Shown: positions 19,335-27,812 of the stretch, piece by piece
How the letters are laid out: each line of letters begins with the position of its first letter
Numbering within the stretch: position 1 is the stretch's first letter
NCBI GenBank assembly: GCA_963722295.1
Contig: CAVRLB010000008.1
Span: 1-64,000, forward strand
DNA: 64,000 nt
Direction: 5' to 3'
Origin: Brooklawnia sp032229645
GTDB taxonomy: Bacteria; Actinomycetota; Actinomycetes; Propionibacteriales; Propionibacteriaceae
The notes under the pieces: generated by a model
What the model saw: the letters and a program-made list of their open reading frames with translations, nothing else
Told to the model about the DNA's origin: nothing
Databases searched by the model: none
Translations under genes and position numbers: made by a program

Positions 19335-20432
19335 ATGCCACCACAGTTCAACAGGCGCCAGTTCATCCACATCGGCGCCGGGATCGCGGCGGCCGGGGCG
19401 TTCAGCGCCTGCCGACCGGAAGCAGCGCCGGCCACGAACTCTTCGACTGCGTCCGCATCGACCACCGCGTCCGCATCGACCACCGCGTCCACCGCGTCGG
19501 CCTCGACCACCTCGGTGATCGGCCCCAAGACCATGGTCACCGTTCCGAAGCTCACGGGCATTGCCTGGTCGGACCGGGTTGCGGAGGGCGTGCGGATGTA
19601 TGCCGATGACTCCGACAACAATGCGTACTGCGACGGCGCTCCGCAGGCGTCGGTCGATGCGCAGTTGAGCGTGCTGCGCCGCCTGGTGGATGCCAAGGTG
19701 TCGGCACTGCTCGTCTGTCCGTTCCAGCCGGACTCGGTGGAGGAGGTGCTCGGGGAGGCAATGGCGGCCGGCATCGTCGTGATCACCCACGAGGCACCCG
19801 CCATCACCAACGCCCACTACGACCTCGAGCCTTTCCGCAGCGAGGCCTACGGCACCAACCTGATGATCGAACTGGCCGGCCGGATGAACCAGACCGGGGA
19901 ATACGTCCAACTGGTCGGATCGCTGAGCTCCGCCACTCATATGGCCTGGGTCAATGCCGCCAATGAGTATCAGCGGACGCATTATCCCGACATGGTCCGC
20001 GTCAACGAACCCATCGAGACCTCGGACGATCCCCAGCAGGCACATCAGACGATGCTCGACGTGCTGGCGGCCTTCCCGGGTCTGGCCGGCGTGCAGGGCT
20101 CCGCGTCCACCGATGTGGTCGGTGCGGGTCAGGCGATCGAGGAGGCCGGGCTGACCGATCAGATCGTCGTCTGCGGTACCTCGACCCCCAAGAACGCGAG
20201 GGCGCTGCTTCGAACCGGGGCCGTCGACCTGATCCAGTTCTGGGATCCGGGCATGGCGGCCTACGCGCAGAACGTCGCTGCGCAGATATTGCTCGGCGGA
20301 GGCAAGATTCGGCAGGGGAGTTCGCTGGTCGCCGACGGCTACGGCAAGATCGGTCTTGAGGGAAAGGTGATCTACGGGACCAACGCCTGGATTACCGTGA
20401 CCAAGGACAATGTCGATGCCTACGACTACTGA
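19335..20432 (+). CDS. Tat-type sugar-binding lipoprotein, orphan
   Basis: Periplasmic-binding-protein fold of the ribose/galactose-binding type (PBP1, sugar-binding). The N-terminus (start at the ATG at 19335, GAAGGAAG upstream) has a twin-arginine motif NRRQFIHI and a lipobox ending in Cys near residue 28, so it is probably exported folded and lipid-anchored. A Ser/Ala/Thr-rich linker follows, encoded by 18-bp tandem repeats. The globular domain shows the usual sequence order (GIAWSDRVAEG, CPFQPDSVEEVL, GSASTDVVGAGQAIEEAGL). No permease or ATPase gene is adjacent, so the ligand and partner are unknown. Confidence 0.75.
   Translation: MPPQFNRRQFIHIGAGIAAAGAFSACRPEAAPATNSSTASASTTASASTTASTASASTTSVIGPKTMVTVPKLTGIAWSDRVAEGVRMYADDSDNNAYCDGAPQASVDAQLSVLRRLVDAKVSALLVCPFQPDSVEEVLGEAMAAGIVVITHEAPAITNAHYDLEPFRSEAYGTNLMIELAGRMNQTGEYVQLVGSLSSATHMAWVNAANEYQRTHYPDMVRVNEPIETSDDPQQAHQTMLDVLAAFPGLAGVQGSASTDVVGAGQAIEEAGLTDQIVVCGTSTPKNARALLRTGAVDLIQFWDPGMAAYAQNVAAQILLGGGKIRQGSSLVADGYGKIGLEGKVIYGTNAWITVTKDNVDAYDY
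19449..19493. repeat. 18-bp coding repeats in lipoprotein linker
   Basis: Two identical 18-bp units (19449-19466 and 19467-19484) and a partial third encode an alanine/serine/threonine linker after the lipid-anchored cysteine. Such repeats can change copy number and hence linker length. Confidence 0.7.
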
Positions 20433-20477
20433 ATCGAACCCGGGTCGCCGCACCCGGTGCGCCGAGCCGGCGATGTC

Positions 20478-21278
20478 ATGACCGATATCTCGTTGATTCC
20501 GGACGGATCCGGCTGGATCCTGACCATGGACGAGGTCGCCCACTCATGGGTCGACCCGGACGATCCGGGCAGGCTGGAATTCGCCTATATGCAGCGGATG
20601 GCCGAGTATCTCGATCTCGCCGCGCCGCCGGGCGAACGGATGCGGGTGATCCATATCGGTGGAGGTGCGATGACGATGGCCCGCTACATCGCCGCCCGGC
20701 GTCCGACCTCGCCGCAGATCGTGCTCGAACCCAACGAAGAGCTCACCGCGAAGGTGCGCGAGTATCTGCCGCTGCCGGCTCGCTCGGGCATCAAGGTACG
20801 CCCGACCGACGGACGAAGCGGTATCGCCGAGATGCCGGACGGCTACGCCCAGGTGATCGTCGTGGACGCCTTCGCGGATGCCAGGGTTCCGGCATCGCTG
20901 GTCAGCATCGAGTTCTTCGACGACTGCTTCCGGGTGCTGCACCAAGATGGGCTGCTCTTGTTCAACGTGATCGACATCTTCCCGCTGGCCTGGACGAAGC
21001 GAGTGCTGGCAGGCATCGGCCAGTTCGCCGACAATCTGGCGCTCAGCGCCGAGTCGTCGGTCTTGAAGGGACGCAGGCACGGCAACCTGGTGCTGGCGGC
21101 CGGCCGCGTGCCGATCGATATGGATCGGATCACCCGCAGAGCCGCCGGATCGGCGTTCCCATGCCGAGTGCTGCATGGCGAATCGCTGGCAAGATTCGTC
21201 GGCGGCGCTGCGCCCTTCTACGACGACGAGGCCGAGGACTCACCGAGGGTGATACGCGGGCTACTGCATTTCGAATAA
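20478..21278 (+). CDS. Spermidine-synthase-like methyltransferase-fold protein
   Basis: Member of the polyamine-synthase-like Rossmann family, 266 residues. It contains the cofactor-binding motif VIHIGGGAMTMARYIA (about residues 55-70), a downstream acidic strand end (VLEPNEEL) and VIVVDAFADARVP, corresponding to the aminopropyl-transferase fold. Actinobacteria carry many such proteins as stand-alone domains, and most have no proven polyamine activity. The start is uncertain: an ATG at 20478 is used, a GTG at 20457 is possible and neither has a good ribosome site. Confidence 0.7.
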   Translation: MTDISLIPDGSGWILTMDEVAHSWVDPDDPGRLEFAYMQRMAEYLDLAAPPGERMRVIHIGGGAMTMARYIAARRPTSPQIVLEPNEELTAKVREYLPLPARSGIKVRPTDGRSGIAEMPDGYAQVIVVDAFADARVPASLVSIEFFDDCFRVLHQDGLLLFNVIDIFPLAWTKRVLAGIGQFADNLALSAESSVLKGRRHGNLVLAAGRVPIDMDRITRRAAGSAFPCRVLHGESLARFVGGAAPFYDDEAEDSPRVIRGLLHFE

Positions 21279-21296
21279 CAGGCGGATATCCTGTCA

Positions 21297-21316
21297 CGGT
21301 TACGAAGTTGTAACCG
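21297..21316. promoter_or_regulatory. Inverted repeat upstream of amino acid ABC operon
   Basis: CGGTTAC-N6-GTAACCG is a perfect 7-bp inverted repeat about 80 bp before the binding-protein gene and just after the preceding stop codon. It looks like an operator for a dimeric repressor. No regulator gene is adjacent. Confidence 0.4.
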
Positions 21317-21397
21317 ATTGCCAGGCGGACTCGTGTGGCAGGTTGCTGATGTCAGTGTCAGTCTTGGTTTGCACATCCTTTACCGGAAGGTCCACCG

Positions 21398-22300
21398 ATG
21401 AAACGTCCACTTGCTGCCGCTGCCGCGGTCTTCTCTGCCGTTGCCCTGCTGATGAGCGGCTGCGGTTCCGACTCGCTGAGCAGTTCAGGAGCGTCCGGCT
21501 CGGCGTCGTCGGACACAAGCATTCCCGCCGTCGAGGCCGATCAGGCGTTGCACGACTCGTTGCCCGACGCGATCAAGCAGGCCGGCGTCATCGAAGTGGG
21601 TGTCGATCCCACCTACAAGCCGAATGAGTACATGGACGGCACAACGGTCGTCGGCATGAACGTGGAGATCTTCGACGCGGTCGCCGCCCGGTTGGGGGTC
21701 AAGAACAATTGGAACCCGGCTGCCTTCGACTCGATCCTGGCCGGCGTCCAGGCGCAGAAATATGAGGTGGGCAGTTCGTCGTTCACCATCACCCCGGCCC
21801 GTCTCGAGACGCTGACCTTCGTCGAGTACCTCAATGTCGGCACCCAGTGGGCGACGCTGGCGGGTAATCCGGGTGACGTCGATCCGAAGAATCCTTGCGG
21901 CAAGACAATCGCCTACCAGACCGGCACCACCCAGGAGGAGGAGATCACGGCGACCCAGGAGACGTGCGGCTCCAATCCGATCAGCACCTTGTCGTATCAG
22001 GGTCAGGATGAGGTCAACAACGCGCTGATGATCGGCAAGGCGGACGCGATGCTGGCCGACTACCCGATCACCCAGAACGCCATCCAGACGTCTGACGGCA
22101 AGATGGAGGCACTCGGCGAGCAGTACGGCGCAGCTCCCTACGGCTTCACCATGGTCAAGGACAATACGCAGCTCGCCGAGGCGATTTCGAAGGCGCTCGA
22201 CGATCTGAAGTCCGAGGGCGTCTATGACGCGATCCTTGACAAGTACGGCGTCTCGGGTGCTGCTGTGGACGCCTTCCCGGTCAACCCGCAGGTGTCATGA
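21398..22300 (+). CDS. Polar amino acid ABC transporter, substrate-binding lipoprotein
   Basis: Family 3 extracellular solute-binding lipoprotein (300 residues). The signal peptide ends at the lipobox LMSGC (Cys near 22) and is followed by a Ser/Gly/Ala linker. The mature part contains IEVGVDPTYKPNEYMD, the family's opening strand, and the central signature QAQKYEVGSSSFTIT. It overlaps the permease start by four bases and completes a full importer with the two genes downstream. The ligand is a polar or charged amino acid; the exact one cannot be read from sequence. Confidence 0.88.
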   Translation: MKRPLAAAAAVFSAVALLMSGCGSDSLSSSGASGSASSDTSIPAVEADQALHDSLPDAIKQAGVIEVGVDPTYKPNEYMDGTTVVGMNVEIFDAVAARLGVKNNWNPAAFDSILAGVQAQKYEVGSSSFTITPARLETLTFVEYLNVGTQWATLAGNPGDVDPKNPCGKTIAYQTGTTQEEEITATQETCGSNPISTLSYQGQDEVNNALMIGKADAMLADYPITQNAIQTSDGKMEALGEQYGAAPYGFTMVKDNTQLAEAISKALDDLKSEGVYDAILDKYGVSGAAVDAFPVNPQVS

Positions 22301-23271
22301 CTCAACCTGAGGCTGCTTCAGGCATGATCGGCGACGACCGGCCGGGAACCATCGACGCGGTGCCACTGCGTCGACCCGGCCGGATCGTGGCCGGCGTGGT
22401 GATGCTGCTGATCGGCATCTGGATCGTCTACCAGATCATCACCAATCCTGCTTTCGACTGGCCATTCACCTTCGAGGCGATGAACCAGAAGCAGGTCATC
22501 AGGGGCTTCGTGACCGGCACCCTGGTTGCCACCGTCGGAGCGATGGTGCTCGGCGTGGTCCTCGGCGTGCTGCTTGCCGTGATGCGGATGTCGGACAACC
22601 CGATCCTGCGCTGGTCGGCGGGAGTCTACGTCTGGTTCTTCCGGGCGATCCCGCGCTATGTGCTGCTGATGATTCTCGGCGCTGCGGGTGCATTCGCGAT
22701 GGGTGGGCTGACCGTCGGTGTCTGGCCGGTGGACGGCAGCTGGGAGCTTCTCAAGGTCGATCTGAACCGCTTCTCCACGACGATCTGGATGGCCATCATC
22801 GGGCTGGGATTGTCGGAGGCCGCCTATATGGCCGAGATCGCGCGCTCGGGCATCCTGAGCGTCGACCGGGGACAGTGGGAGGCCGCCCGGGCGATCGGCA
22901 TGAGCAACGGCCAGACGATGCGCCGCATCGTGCTGCCGCAGGCCATGCGGGTGATCGTCCCGCCGACCGGTAACGAGACCATTGCCATGTTCAAGGACAC
23001 CTCGTTGCTCTCGGCGTTGCCGCTGGCCAACGAGATGTTCTTCCAACTGCGTGCCATCGGAACCGCGACTTACAATCTGATCCCCAGCTATATGGCCGCC
23101 ACCTTGTACTACGTCATCACCGCGACCATCCTGGGAATCGGGCAGGCCTGGCTGGAGCGGCGCTTCGGACGCGGCTACAACCCGACCGAACCGACCACAG
23201 GGCGTCGACGGGCCAAGGCGGACGCCAAGACCGCCCGGACCGCGATCATGTTCCCGGGGAGCGACCATTGA
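22297..23271 (+). CDS. Polar amino acid ABC transporter, permease
   Basis: Inner-membrane permease of the His/Glu/Gln/Arg/opine group. It has an N-terminal cytoplasmic extension of about 25 residues, then five or more helices. The EAA motif, SVDRGQWEAARAIGMSNGQT (about residues 193-212), contacts the ATPase. The 324 residues are longer than the usual 220-250 because of the N-terminal and basic C-terminal extensions. A single permease gene is present, so it probably acts as a homodimer. It overlaps both neighbours. Confidence 0.9.
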   Translation: MTQPEAASGMIGDDRPGTIDAVPLRRPGRIVAGVVMLLIGIWIVYQIITNPAFDWPFTFEAMNQKQVIRGFVTGTLVATVGAMVLGVVLGVLLAVMRMSDNPILRWSAGVYVWFFRAIPRYVLLMILGAAGAFAMGGLTVGVWPVDGSWELLKVDLNRFSTTIWMAIIGLGLSEAAYMAEIARSGILSVDRGQWEAARAIGMSNGQTMRRIVLPQAMRVIVPPTGNETIAMFKDTSLLSALPLANEMFFQLRAIGTATYNLIPSYMAATLYYVITATILGIGQAWLERRFGRGYNPTEPTTGRRRAKADAKTARTAIMFPGSDH

Positions 23272-24068
23272 TGAGCGACCACATCGACCATATCGATCGC
23301 AGCGGCGAGCCCCTGGTGCGGGCTGTCAACGTGCACAAGTCGTTCGGCACCAACGAGGTACTCAAGGGCGTCGACCTGGAGGTCTATCCGGGCGAGGCCG
23401 TCGTCCTGCTCGGGCCGTCGGGTTCGGGCAAGACGACCTTCTTGCGGCTGATCAACCAGATGGAGACGCTGACCGGCGGACGCATCTGGGTGAACGGCGA
23501 GCTGATCGGCTACGAGGAGCGGGGAGGTCAGCTCCACCAGCGCAAGGATTCCGATATCGACCGGCAGCGGTCCCGCATCGGTATGGTCTTCCAGCGTTTC
23601 AATCTCTTCCCGCACAAGACGGCCTTCGAGAACATCACCGAGGGCCAGATCGTGGTCACGAAGAAGTCCAAGAAGGACGCGGCCGAGCGCGCTTGGGATC
23701 TGCTGGGCCAGGTCGGGCTGACCGAGAAGGCGGACGCCTACCCGGCACAGCTGTCGGGCGGCCAGCAGCAGCGCATCGCGATCGCGCGGGCGCTGGCGAT
23801 GGATCCGGAGCTGATGCTCTTCGATGAGCCGACGTCGGCGTTGGACCCCGAACTGGTCGGCGAGGTCCTGCAGGTGATGAAGACCCTGGCGGGCGAGGGC
23901 GTGACGATGATCGTCGTCACTCACGAGATGGGCTTCGCTCACGAGGTTGCCGACCGGGTCTACTTCATGGACGCCGGCGTCGTGGTGGAATCCGGGCCCC
24001 CCGAGCAGGTCCTCGATCATCCGCAAGCGGAGCGGACCAAGGCGTTCTTGTCGCGCGTGCGGCGTTGA
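23271..24068 (+). CDS. Polar amino acid ABC transporter, ATP-binding protein
   Basis: GlnQ/HisP-type ATPase, 265 residues, with Walker A GPSGSGKTT (about 48-56), signature LSGGQQQRIAIARALA, Walker B LMLFDEPTSALDP and switch histidine in VTHEMGFA. The ATG at 23271 shares its A with the permease stop and has GGGGAG eight bases upstream; a TTG one codon earlier is less likely. It has an inserted loop (GYEERGGQLHQRKDSDIDRQ) before the Q-loop, which occurs in some actinobacterial homologues. Confidence 0.92.
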   Translation: MSDHIDHIDRSGEPLVRAVNVHKSFGTNEVLKGVDLEVYPGEAVVLLGPSGSGKTTFLRLINQMETLTGGRIWVNGELIGYEERGGQLHQRKDSDIDRQRSRIGMVFQRFNLFPHKTAFENITEGQIVVTKKSKKDAAERAWDLLGQVGLTEKADAYPAQLSGGQQQRIAIARALAMDPELMLFDEPTSALDPELVGEVLQVMKTLAGEGVTMIVVTHEMGFAHEVADRVYFMDAGVVVESGPPEQVLDHPQAERTKAFLSRVRR

Positions 24069-24104
24069 CGGGTCTCCCAAACCCAGGCCACTACGATCGG
24101 TGAT

Positions 24105-24806
24105 GTGAGCGAGAACGGAAAATCCGTGGCGGATGCCTCAAGGCACTCGGGTGAGTCGCCTCGGCCGCGCCGAAGCATCGGCGCCCGGCTGCTACGCGCT
24201 GCCTGGCTGCTGCTCGGGCTAGCCGTGCTGGCCGGGTCGGTCTGGGCATTCTGGCTCTTCTACGGCACTGACCAGCGGGCCCAAGCTCAGGCGCGTTCGG
24301 CAGTCGAGCGCTTCGAGTCGTCCTGCGCGACCGGCGGCCAGGCCGAGCAGAATCCACCAAGCACGGCCGCCGAGGTCGTCGGTCTATTGAGCTTCCCTCA
24401 GTACGGCGATGAGTCCTGGCCGGTGCTGGCCGGGGTCGGCAGCGAAGAACTCGGAACCGGCATCGGGTGGTATCCCGAGACTGCCGGGGTAGGCGAGATC
24501 GGCAATATGGCGGTGACCGGATACCGCATCACCAATGGTGCGCCGTTCGCAGGCTTGCTTGAGTTGAACCAGGGCGATCAGATTCAGATCGCCACCTGCA
24601 CCGACGTCTACGTCTACGAGATCGACGTCGCGCCGCGCGATCTCACCGTCCAAGCAGGCGACGATTGGGTCTTGGACGCGGTACCCGGCGATGCAGGAAA
24701 ACGCCCGAATGCGCGAATGATTACGCTGATCACCGGCCAGGATCTGCTGCCGAGCAGCGATCGTTCGGTGGGCATGGGGCATCTCGTCTCATCGAATCCG
24801 CGGTGA
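24105..24806 (+). CDS. Class E sortase homologue lacking catalytic residues
   Basis: Sortase fold with one N-terminal membrane helix (about 29-52). The second half aligns well with class E sortases: GIGWYPETAGVGEIGNMAV, then GYRITNGAPF where active enzymes have GHRTTxGxPF, and ITLITGQD where they have LTLTTCTP. The catalytic His is therefore Tyr140 and the catalytic Cys is Gly211. Arg220 is kept at the expected spacing of nine. The reading frame is intact, so this looks like a maintained pseudoenzyme and not decay. Start is a GTG at 24105 without a clear ribosome site. No active sortase gene is adjacent. Confidence 0.75.
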   Translation: MSENGKSVADASRHSGESPRPRRSIGARLLRAAWLLLGLAVLAGSVWAFWLFYGTDQRAQAQARSAVERFESSCATGGQAEQNPPSTAAEVVGLLSFPQYGDESWPVLAGVGSEELGTGIGWYPETAGVGEIGNMAVTGYRITNGAPFAGLLELNQGDQIQIATCTDVYVYEIDVAPRDLTVQAGDDWVLDAVPGDAGKRPNARMITLITGQDLLPSSDRSVGMGHLVSSNPR

Positions 24807-24830
24807 TCCCACCAGTGGCACGATGGCGAG

Positions 24831-24977
24831 ATGAAGCCATCGTCGGTCATCAACTACGGGTCACACCCCGATCAGCAGATCGCCATTCATCCTCATGCCG
24901 CCCATGCTTCATGGCGTCAGGCGGACGCCTGGCTGGCGGCGCTCACAAACGCGCCAGAGCCTCTGGAGGGTCCTTAG
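24831..24977 (+). pseudogene. Short fragment resembling a hydrolase N-terminus
   Basis: An ATG-initiated frame of 48 codons begins MKPSSVINYGSHPDQ and ends in a TAG. The opening resembles the INYG-HPDQ start of some alpha/beta-hydrolases, but the rest of such a gene is missing. It may be a remnant, or a chance frame. It fills most of the gap between the pseudosortase gene and the ROK repressor gene. Confidence 0.25.
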
Positions 24978-24997
24978 GTCTGAGACTGCGCGGCTGG

Positions 24998-26242
24998 TCA
25001 GGCAGTCCAGACGATCGGATCGTCGACCAGGCGTTGTAGCGCGCGGTGTGCCGCGCCGATGACGGCCAGATTCGCGGGATCTTCGGCGATCCGCACCTCG
25101 AGGTCGGACGAGGCCGACTGGAGAACCCGGGTTCGGAGTTCATCACGTGCGGCGGGAATGAGATCGCCGCCGATTGCTGCGACGATCCCGCCCAGAATGA
25201 TCTCGGGAATATCAACGGTATTGACGATGGCTGCGAGCGCCCGACCCAGCGCAGCACCGCCGTCGGTGATCGCGGCTTGCGCGCGGACAGAGCCCTCGTG
25301 CGCGGCCGCGACGATCTCGTCGGGGGTCGATCCTGCCGGCATACCGGCGTTGCGCGACAGCGCGCGAAGGCCTAAGTATGCCTCCAGGCAGCCGGACGCG
25401 CCGCAGGAGCAGACCGGGCCGGCCGGGTCTACGCAGATATGGCCGATCTCACCCGACCAGCCGTGAGCTCCTGACAGCGGACGATGGTCGATGATGATGC
25501 CCGCTCCGATACCTACTTCACCAGACACGTAGATGAAGGAAGGCGGCCCGTCGGGCACGCCCGGGCGGGGATTGGCGACCGCGAACGCGGCGAGATCTGC
25601 CTCGTTGGCCACCACCACCGGATCCAAGGCCGCAATGGGTTCCAGCAGGCTGGTCATGGGCAGGTTGCGCCAACCGAGGTTGGGGGCCAGAGCCAACGCA
25701 TCCGAGGAGACCAAACCGGGCAGGGCCAGCCCGGATCCCACAAATGTCGCGGAACCGGTACACGAGTTCACGCGCGTCGCGTTCAGCACCGTTCGTCCGA
25801 GTTCGGCCAGCTCGCCCATGGCTTGGGCGGGAGCAGAGCCGGCGAAATCTCCGTGGATCGTCTCCAGCGACAACACTTCGCCGCTGAGATCAATGGCGCA
25901 CGCAGACAGATAGCTGATGTTGATCTCGAGCCCGAGCCCAATTGCGGCGCCTGGCCGCGGGGCGAGCGGGATTCCGGGACGTCCCCGCGCGGTGTCTGAG
26001 GCAGGGCTGAGATCGTGTACCAGGCCGGCGTTGATGAGCTCATCGACCAGACGCGAAACGGTTGCTCGGGTGATGCCCACGTGAGCGGCGATGGCGGCCC
26101 GGGAAATGGTGCCCGGATTCGCCAGGATCTCCCGTAGCACCAGCGAGAGATTGACCGCGCGGACCCCTTCCAATGTGGCGCCCGCCCGTGCACTGCTGGA
26201 TGGCCGCCGCAGCGTCGGATTGCGCGGCCGTCCGGGTGTCAT
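24998..26242 (-). CDS. xylR: ROK-family xylose repressor (XylR-like)
   Basis: Transcriptional repressor of the ROK family, 414 residues. A winged helix-turn-helix at about 30-85 (SRAAIAAHVGITRATVSRLVDELI) precedes a sugar-kinase-like domain with the ROK signature and the zinc cluster GHICVDPAGPVCSCGASGCLE (residues about 255-275). It is divergent from xylA, and the intergenic region carries a perfect inverted repeat over the xylA -10 element, so repression of xylA released by xylose is the natural reading. The symbol is given by context; the ligand is inferred. Confidence 0.8.
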   Translation of the reverse strand: MTPGRPRNPTLRRPSSSARAGATLEGVRAVNLSLVLREILANPGTISRAAIAAHVGITRATVSRLVDELINAGLVHDLSPASDTARGRPGIPLAPRPGAAIGLGLEINISYLSACAIDLSGEVLSLETIHGDFAGSAPAQAMGELAELGRTVLNATRVNSCTGSATFVGSGLALPGLVSSDALALAPNLGWRNLPMTSLLEPIAALDPVVVANEADLAAFAVANPRPGVPDGPPSFIYVSGEVGIGAGIIIDHRPLSGAHGWSGEIGHICVDPAGPVCSCGASGCLEAYLGLRALSRNAGMPAGSTPDEIVAAAHEGSVRAQAAITDGGAALGRALAAIVNTVDIPEIILGGIVAAIGGDLIPAARDELRTRVLQSASSDLEVRIAEDPANLAVIGAAHRALQRLVDDPIVWTA

Positions 26243-26344
26243 GAGCCCCGACTATACACAGCCGACGCGGGTCGACAGTCGTCCGGCTTGGTGCTGTCGA
26301 CTGCGCCAACCACTGATGGCAAGGAAGAGATTCGCACGTGGGTC

Positions 26345-26391
26345 TTGACATATGCGGTCAAGTCATTTATGTTTTGTATCACAACAAAACA
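26345..26391 (+). promoter_or_regulatory. xylA promoter with overlapping ROK-type operator
   Basis: TTGACA (26345-26350) and TATGTT (26368-26373) are 17 bp apart and form a good promoter. The inverted repeat TGTTTTGT-N6-ACAAAACA (26370-26391) begins inside the -10 element and covers the expected transcription start, an ideal site for repression. The AT-rich arms are like known XylR/ROK operators. Confidence 0.7.
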
Positions 26392-26435
26392 AGTCGTGGT
26401 GACGAGGCCACGATATGACACGTGGGGGTGTTGAG

Positions 26436-27782
26436 ATGGGTGATTTGTGGGACGTCGATCCGATCGGGTTTGTGGGTAAGGCTGATCTGCGTCAGGGGCT
26501 GGGTTTCCGGTATTACCAGCCGGAGCGTGTGGTGGCTGGGAAGACGATGGCTGAGTGGCTGCGTTTCGGGGTTGCTTATTGGCATACCTTCGATCAGCGT
26601 CTGGTGGATCCTTTTGGTGATGGTACTGCTCAGCGTCCGTTCGATCGGTTCACTGATCCGGTGGAGTTGGCGCTCGCGAAGGTGGATTACACGTTCGAGT
26701 TCTATTCGAAGCTTGGGGTGGGGTTCTACTGTTTCCATGATCGCGATATCGCGCCTGAGGGCGATACGTTGCGCGAGACGAACCGGATTCTCGACAGGGT
26801 TGTCGATCGCATCGCGGAGCGTCAGCAGGAGACCGGTATGTCGCTGTTGTGGAATACCTGCAATCTGTTCACCAATCCGCGTTTCGTGGCTGGTGCGGCG
26901 ACGTCGCCATATGCCGATGTTTTTGCTTACTCGGGTGGGCAGTTGAAGCACAGCTTGGAGATCGCGAAGCGTCTGGGTGCCCAGAATTATGTTTTCTGGG
27001 GTGGCCGTGAGGGTTACGAGAACATCTGGAACACCGACCTGAAACGTGAGCAGGAGCATCAGGCGAGGTTCTTCGGGTTGGCGGTTGACTACGCGAAAGA
27101 GATCGGTCTGGATGCGCAGTTCCTGATTGAGCCGAAGCCGAAGGAGCCGACATCGCATCAGTACGATTTTGATGCGGCCACGACCGTCGCGTTCTTGAAG
27201 ACGTATGGTCTGGACGGCGATTTCAAGCTGAACCTTGAGGGCAACCACGCGAATCTGGCGGGTCACAGCTATCAGCATGAGGTGCGGGTGGCCAGGGCGG
27301 CCGGCATGCTGGGTTCGTTGGATGCGAATCAGGGTGACAAGCTGCTGGGCTGGGATTTGGACGAGTTCCCCTCGGATCTTTATGAGACCACGGCGGTGAT
27401 GTGGGAGGTGCTTGCGGAGGGCTCGATCGGGCCGCGTGGCGGCTTGAATTTCGATGCGAAGCCCCGCCGGTCGTCGTTCACTGCCGAGGACCTTTTCCGG
27501 TGTCATGTTGTCGGCATGGATAGCTACGCTGCCGGTCTGTTGGTGGCCGCGAAGCTGCATGAGGATCGCTACTTCGAAGACCTGGTTGCCCAGCGGTACG
27601 AGTCGTTTGATTCCGGCATCGGCACCGGGATCGAGGATGGCACGGCGAGCCTGGCCGATCTTGAGACATACGCCCTTGACCTGACGCAGCGTCAACTCGT
27701 GGCTGCCACCGGTTCGGATCATCTGGAGTCGGTGAAAGCGACCATCAACAACTACCTCGTCGAGGCTTTGGCGCAGGCGTGA
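26436..27782 (+). CDS. xylA: Xylose isomerase
   Basis: Converts D-xylose to D-xylulose. The 448 residues are close to the longer (E. coli-like, class II) enzymes and not the 390-residue actinomycete type. Active-site and metal motifs are visible: YCFHDRDI (catalytic His near residue 100), IEPKPKEPTSHQYD (Glu near 232), LNLEGNHANLAGHSYQHE, and DANQGDKLLGWDLDEFP. I use the ATG at 26436 because a GGGGGTG lies six bases upstream; an ATG at 26415 is possible. Codon use favours T-ending codons (ggt, cgt, gat) more than neighbouring core genes, suggesting high expression or transfer. Confidence 0.95.
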   Translation: MGDLWDVDPIGFVGKADLRQGLGFRYYQPERVVAGKTMAEWLRFGVAYWHTFDQRLVDPFGDGTAQRPFDRFTDPVELALAKVDYTFEFYSKLGVGFYCFHDRDIAPEGDTLRETNRILDRVVDRIAERQQETGMSLLWNTCNLFTNPRFVAGAATSPYADVFAYSGGQLKHSLEIAKRLGAQNYVFWGGREGYENIWNTDLKREQEHQARFFGLAVDYAKEIGLDAQFLIEPKPKEPTSHQYDFDAATTVAFLKTYGLDGDFKLNLEGNHANLAGHSYQHEVRVARAAGMLGSLDANQGDKLLGWDLDEFPSDLYETTAVMWEVLAEGSIGPRGGLNFDAKPRRSSFTAEDLFRCHVVGMDSYAAGLLVAAKLHEDRYFEDLVAQRYESFDSGIGTGIEDGTASLADLETYALDLTQRQLVAATGSDHLESVKATINNYLVEALAQA

Positions 27783-27812
27783 GTCGTCGGCCGGCGGTGA
27801 GGAGGAACGGGA

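Noticed and set aside
26310..26335. A third copy of the 72-bp dispersed repeat near xylA (shared CAAGGAAG core)
   Set aside because: Similarity is limited to about a dozen bases without the flanking palindrome; a chance match.
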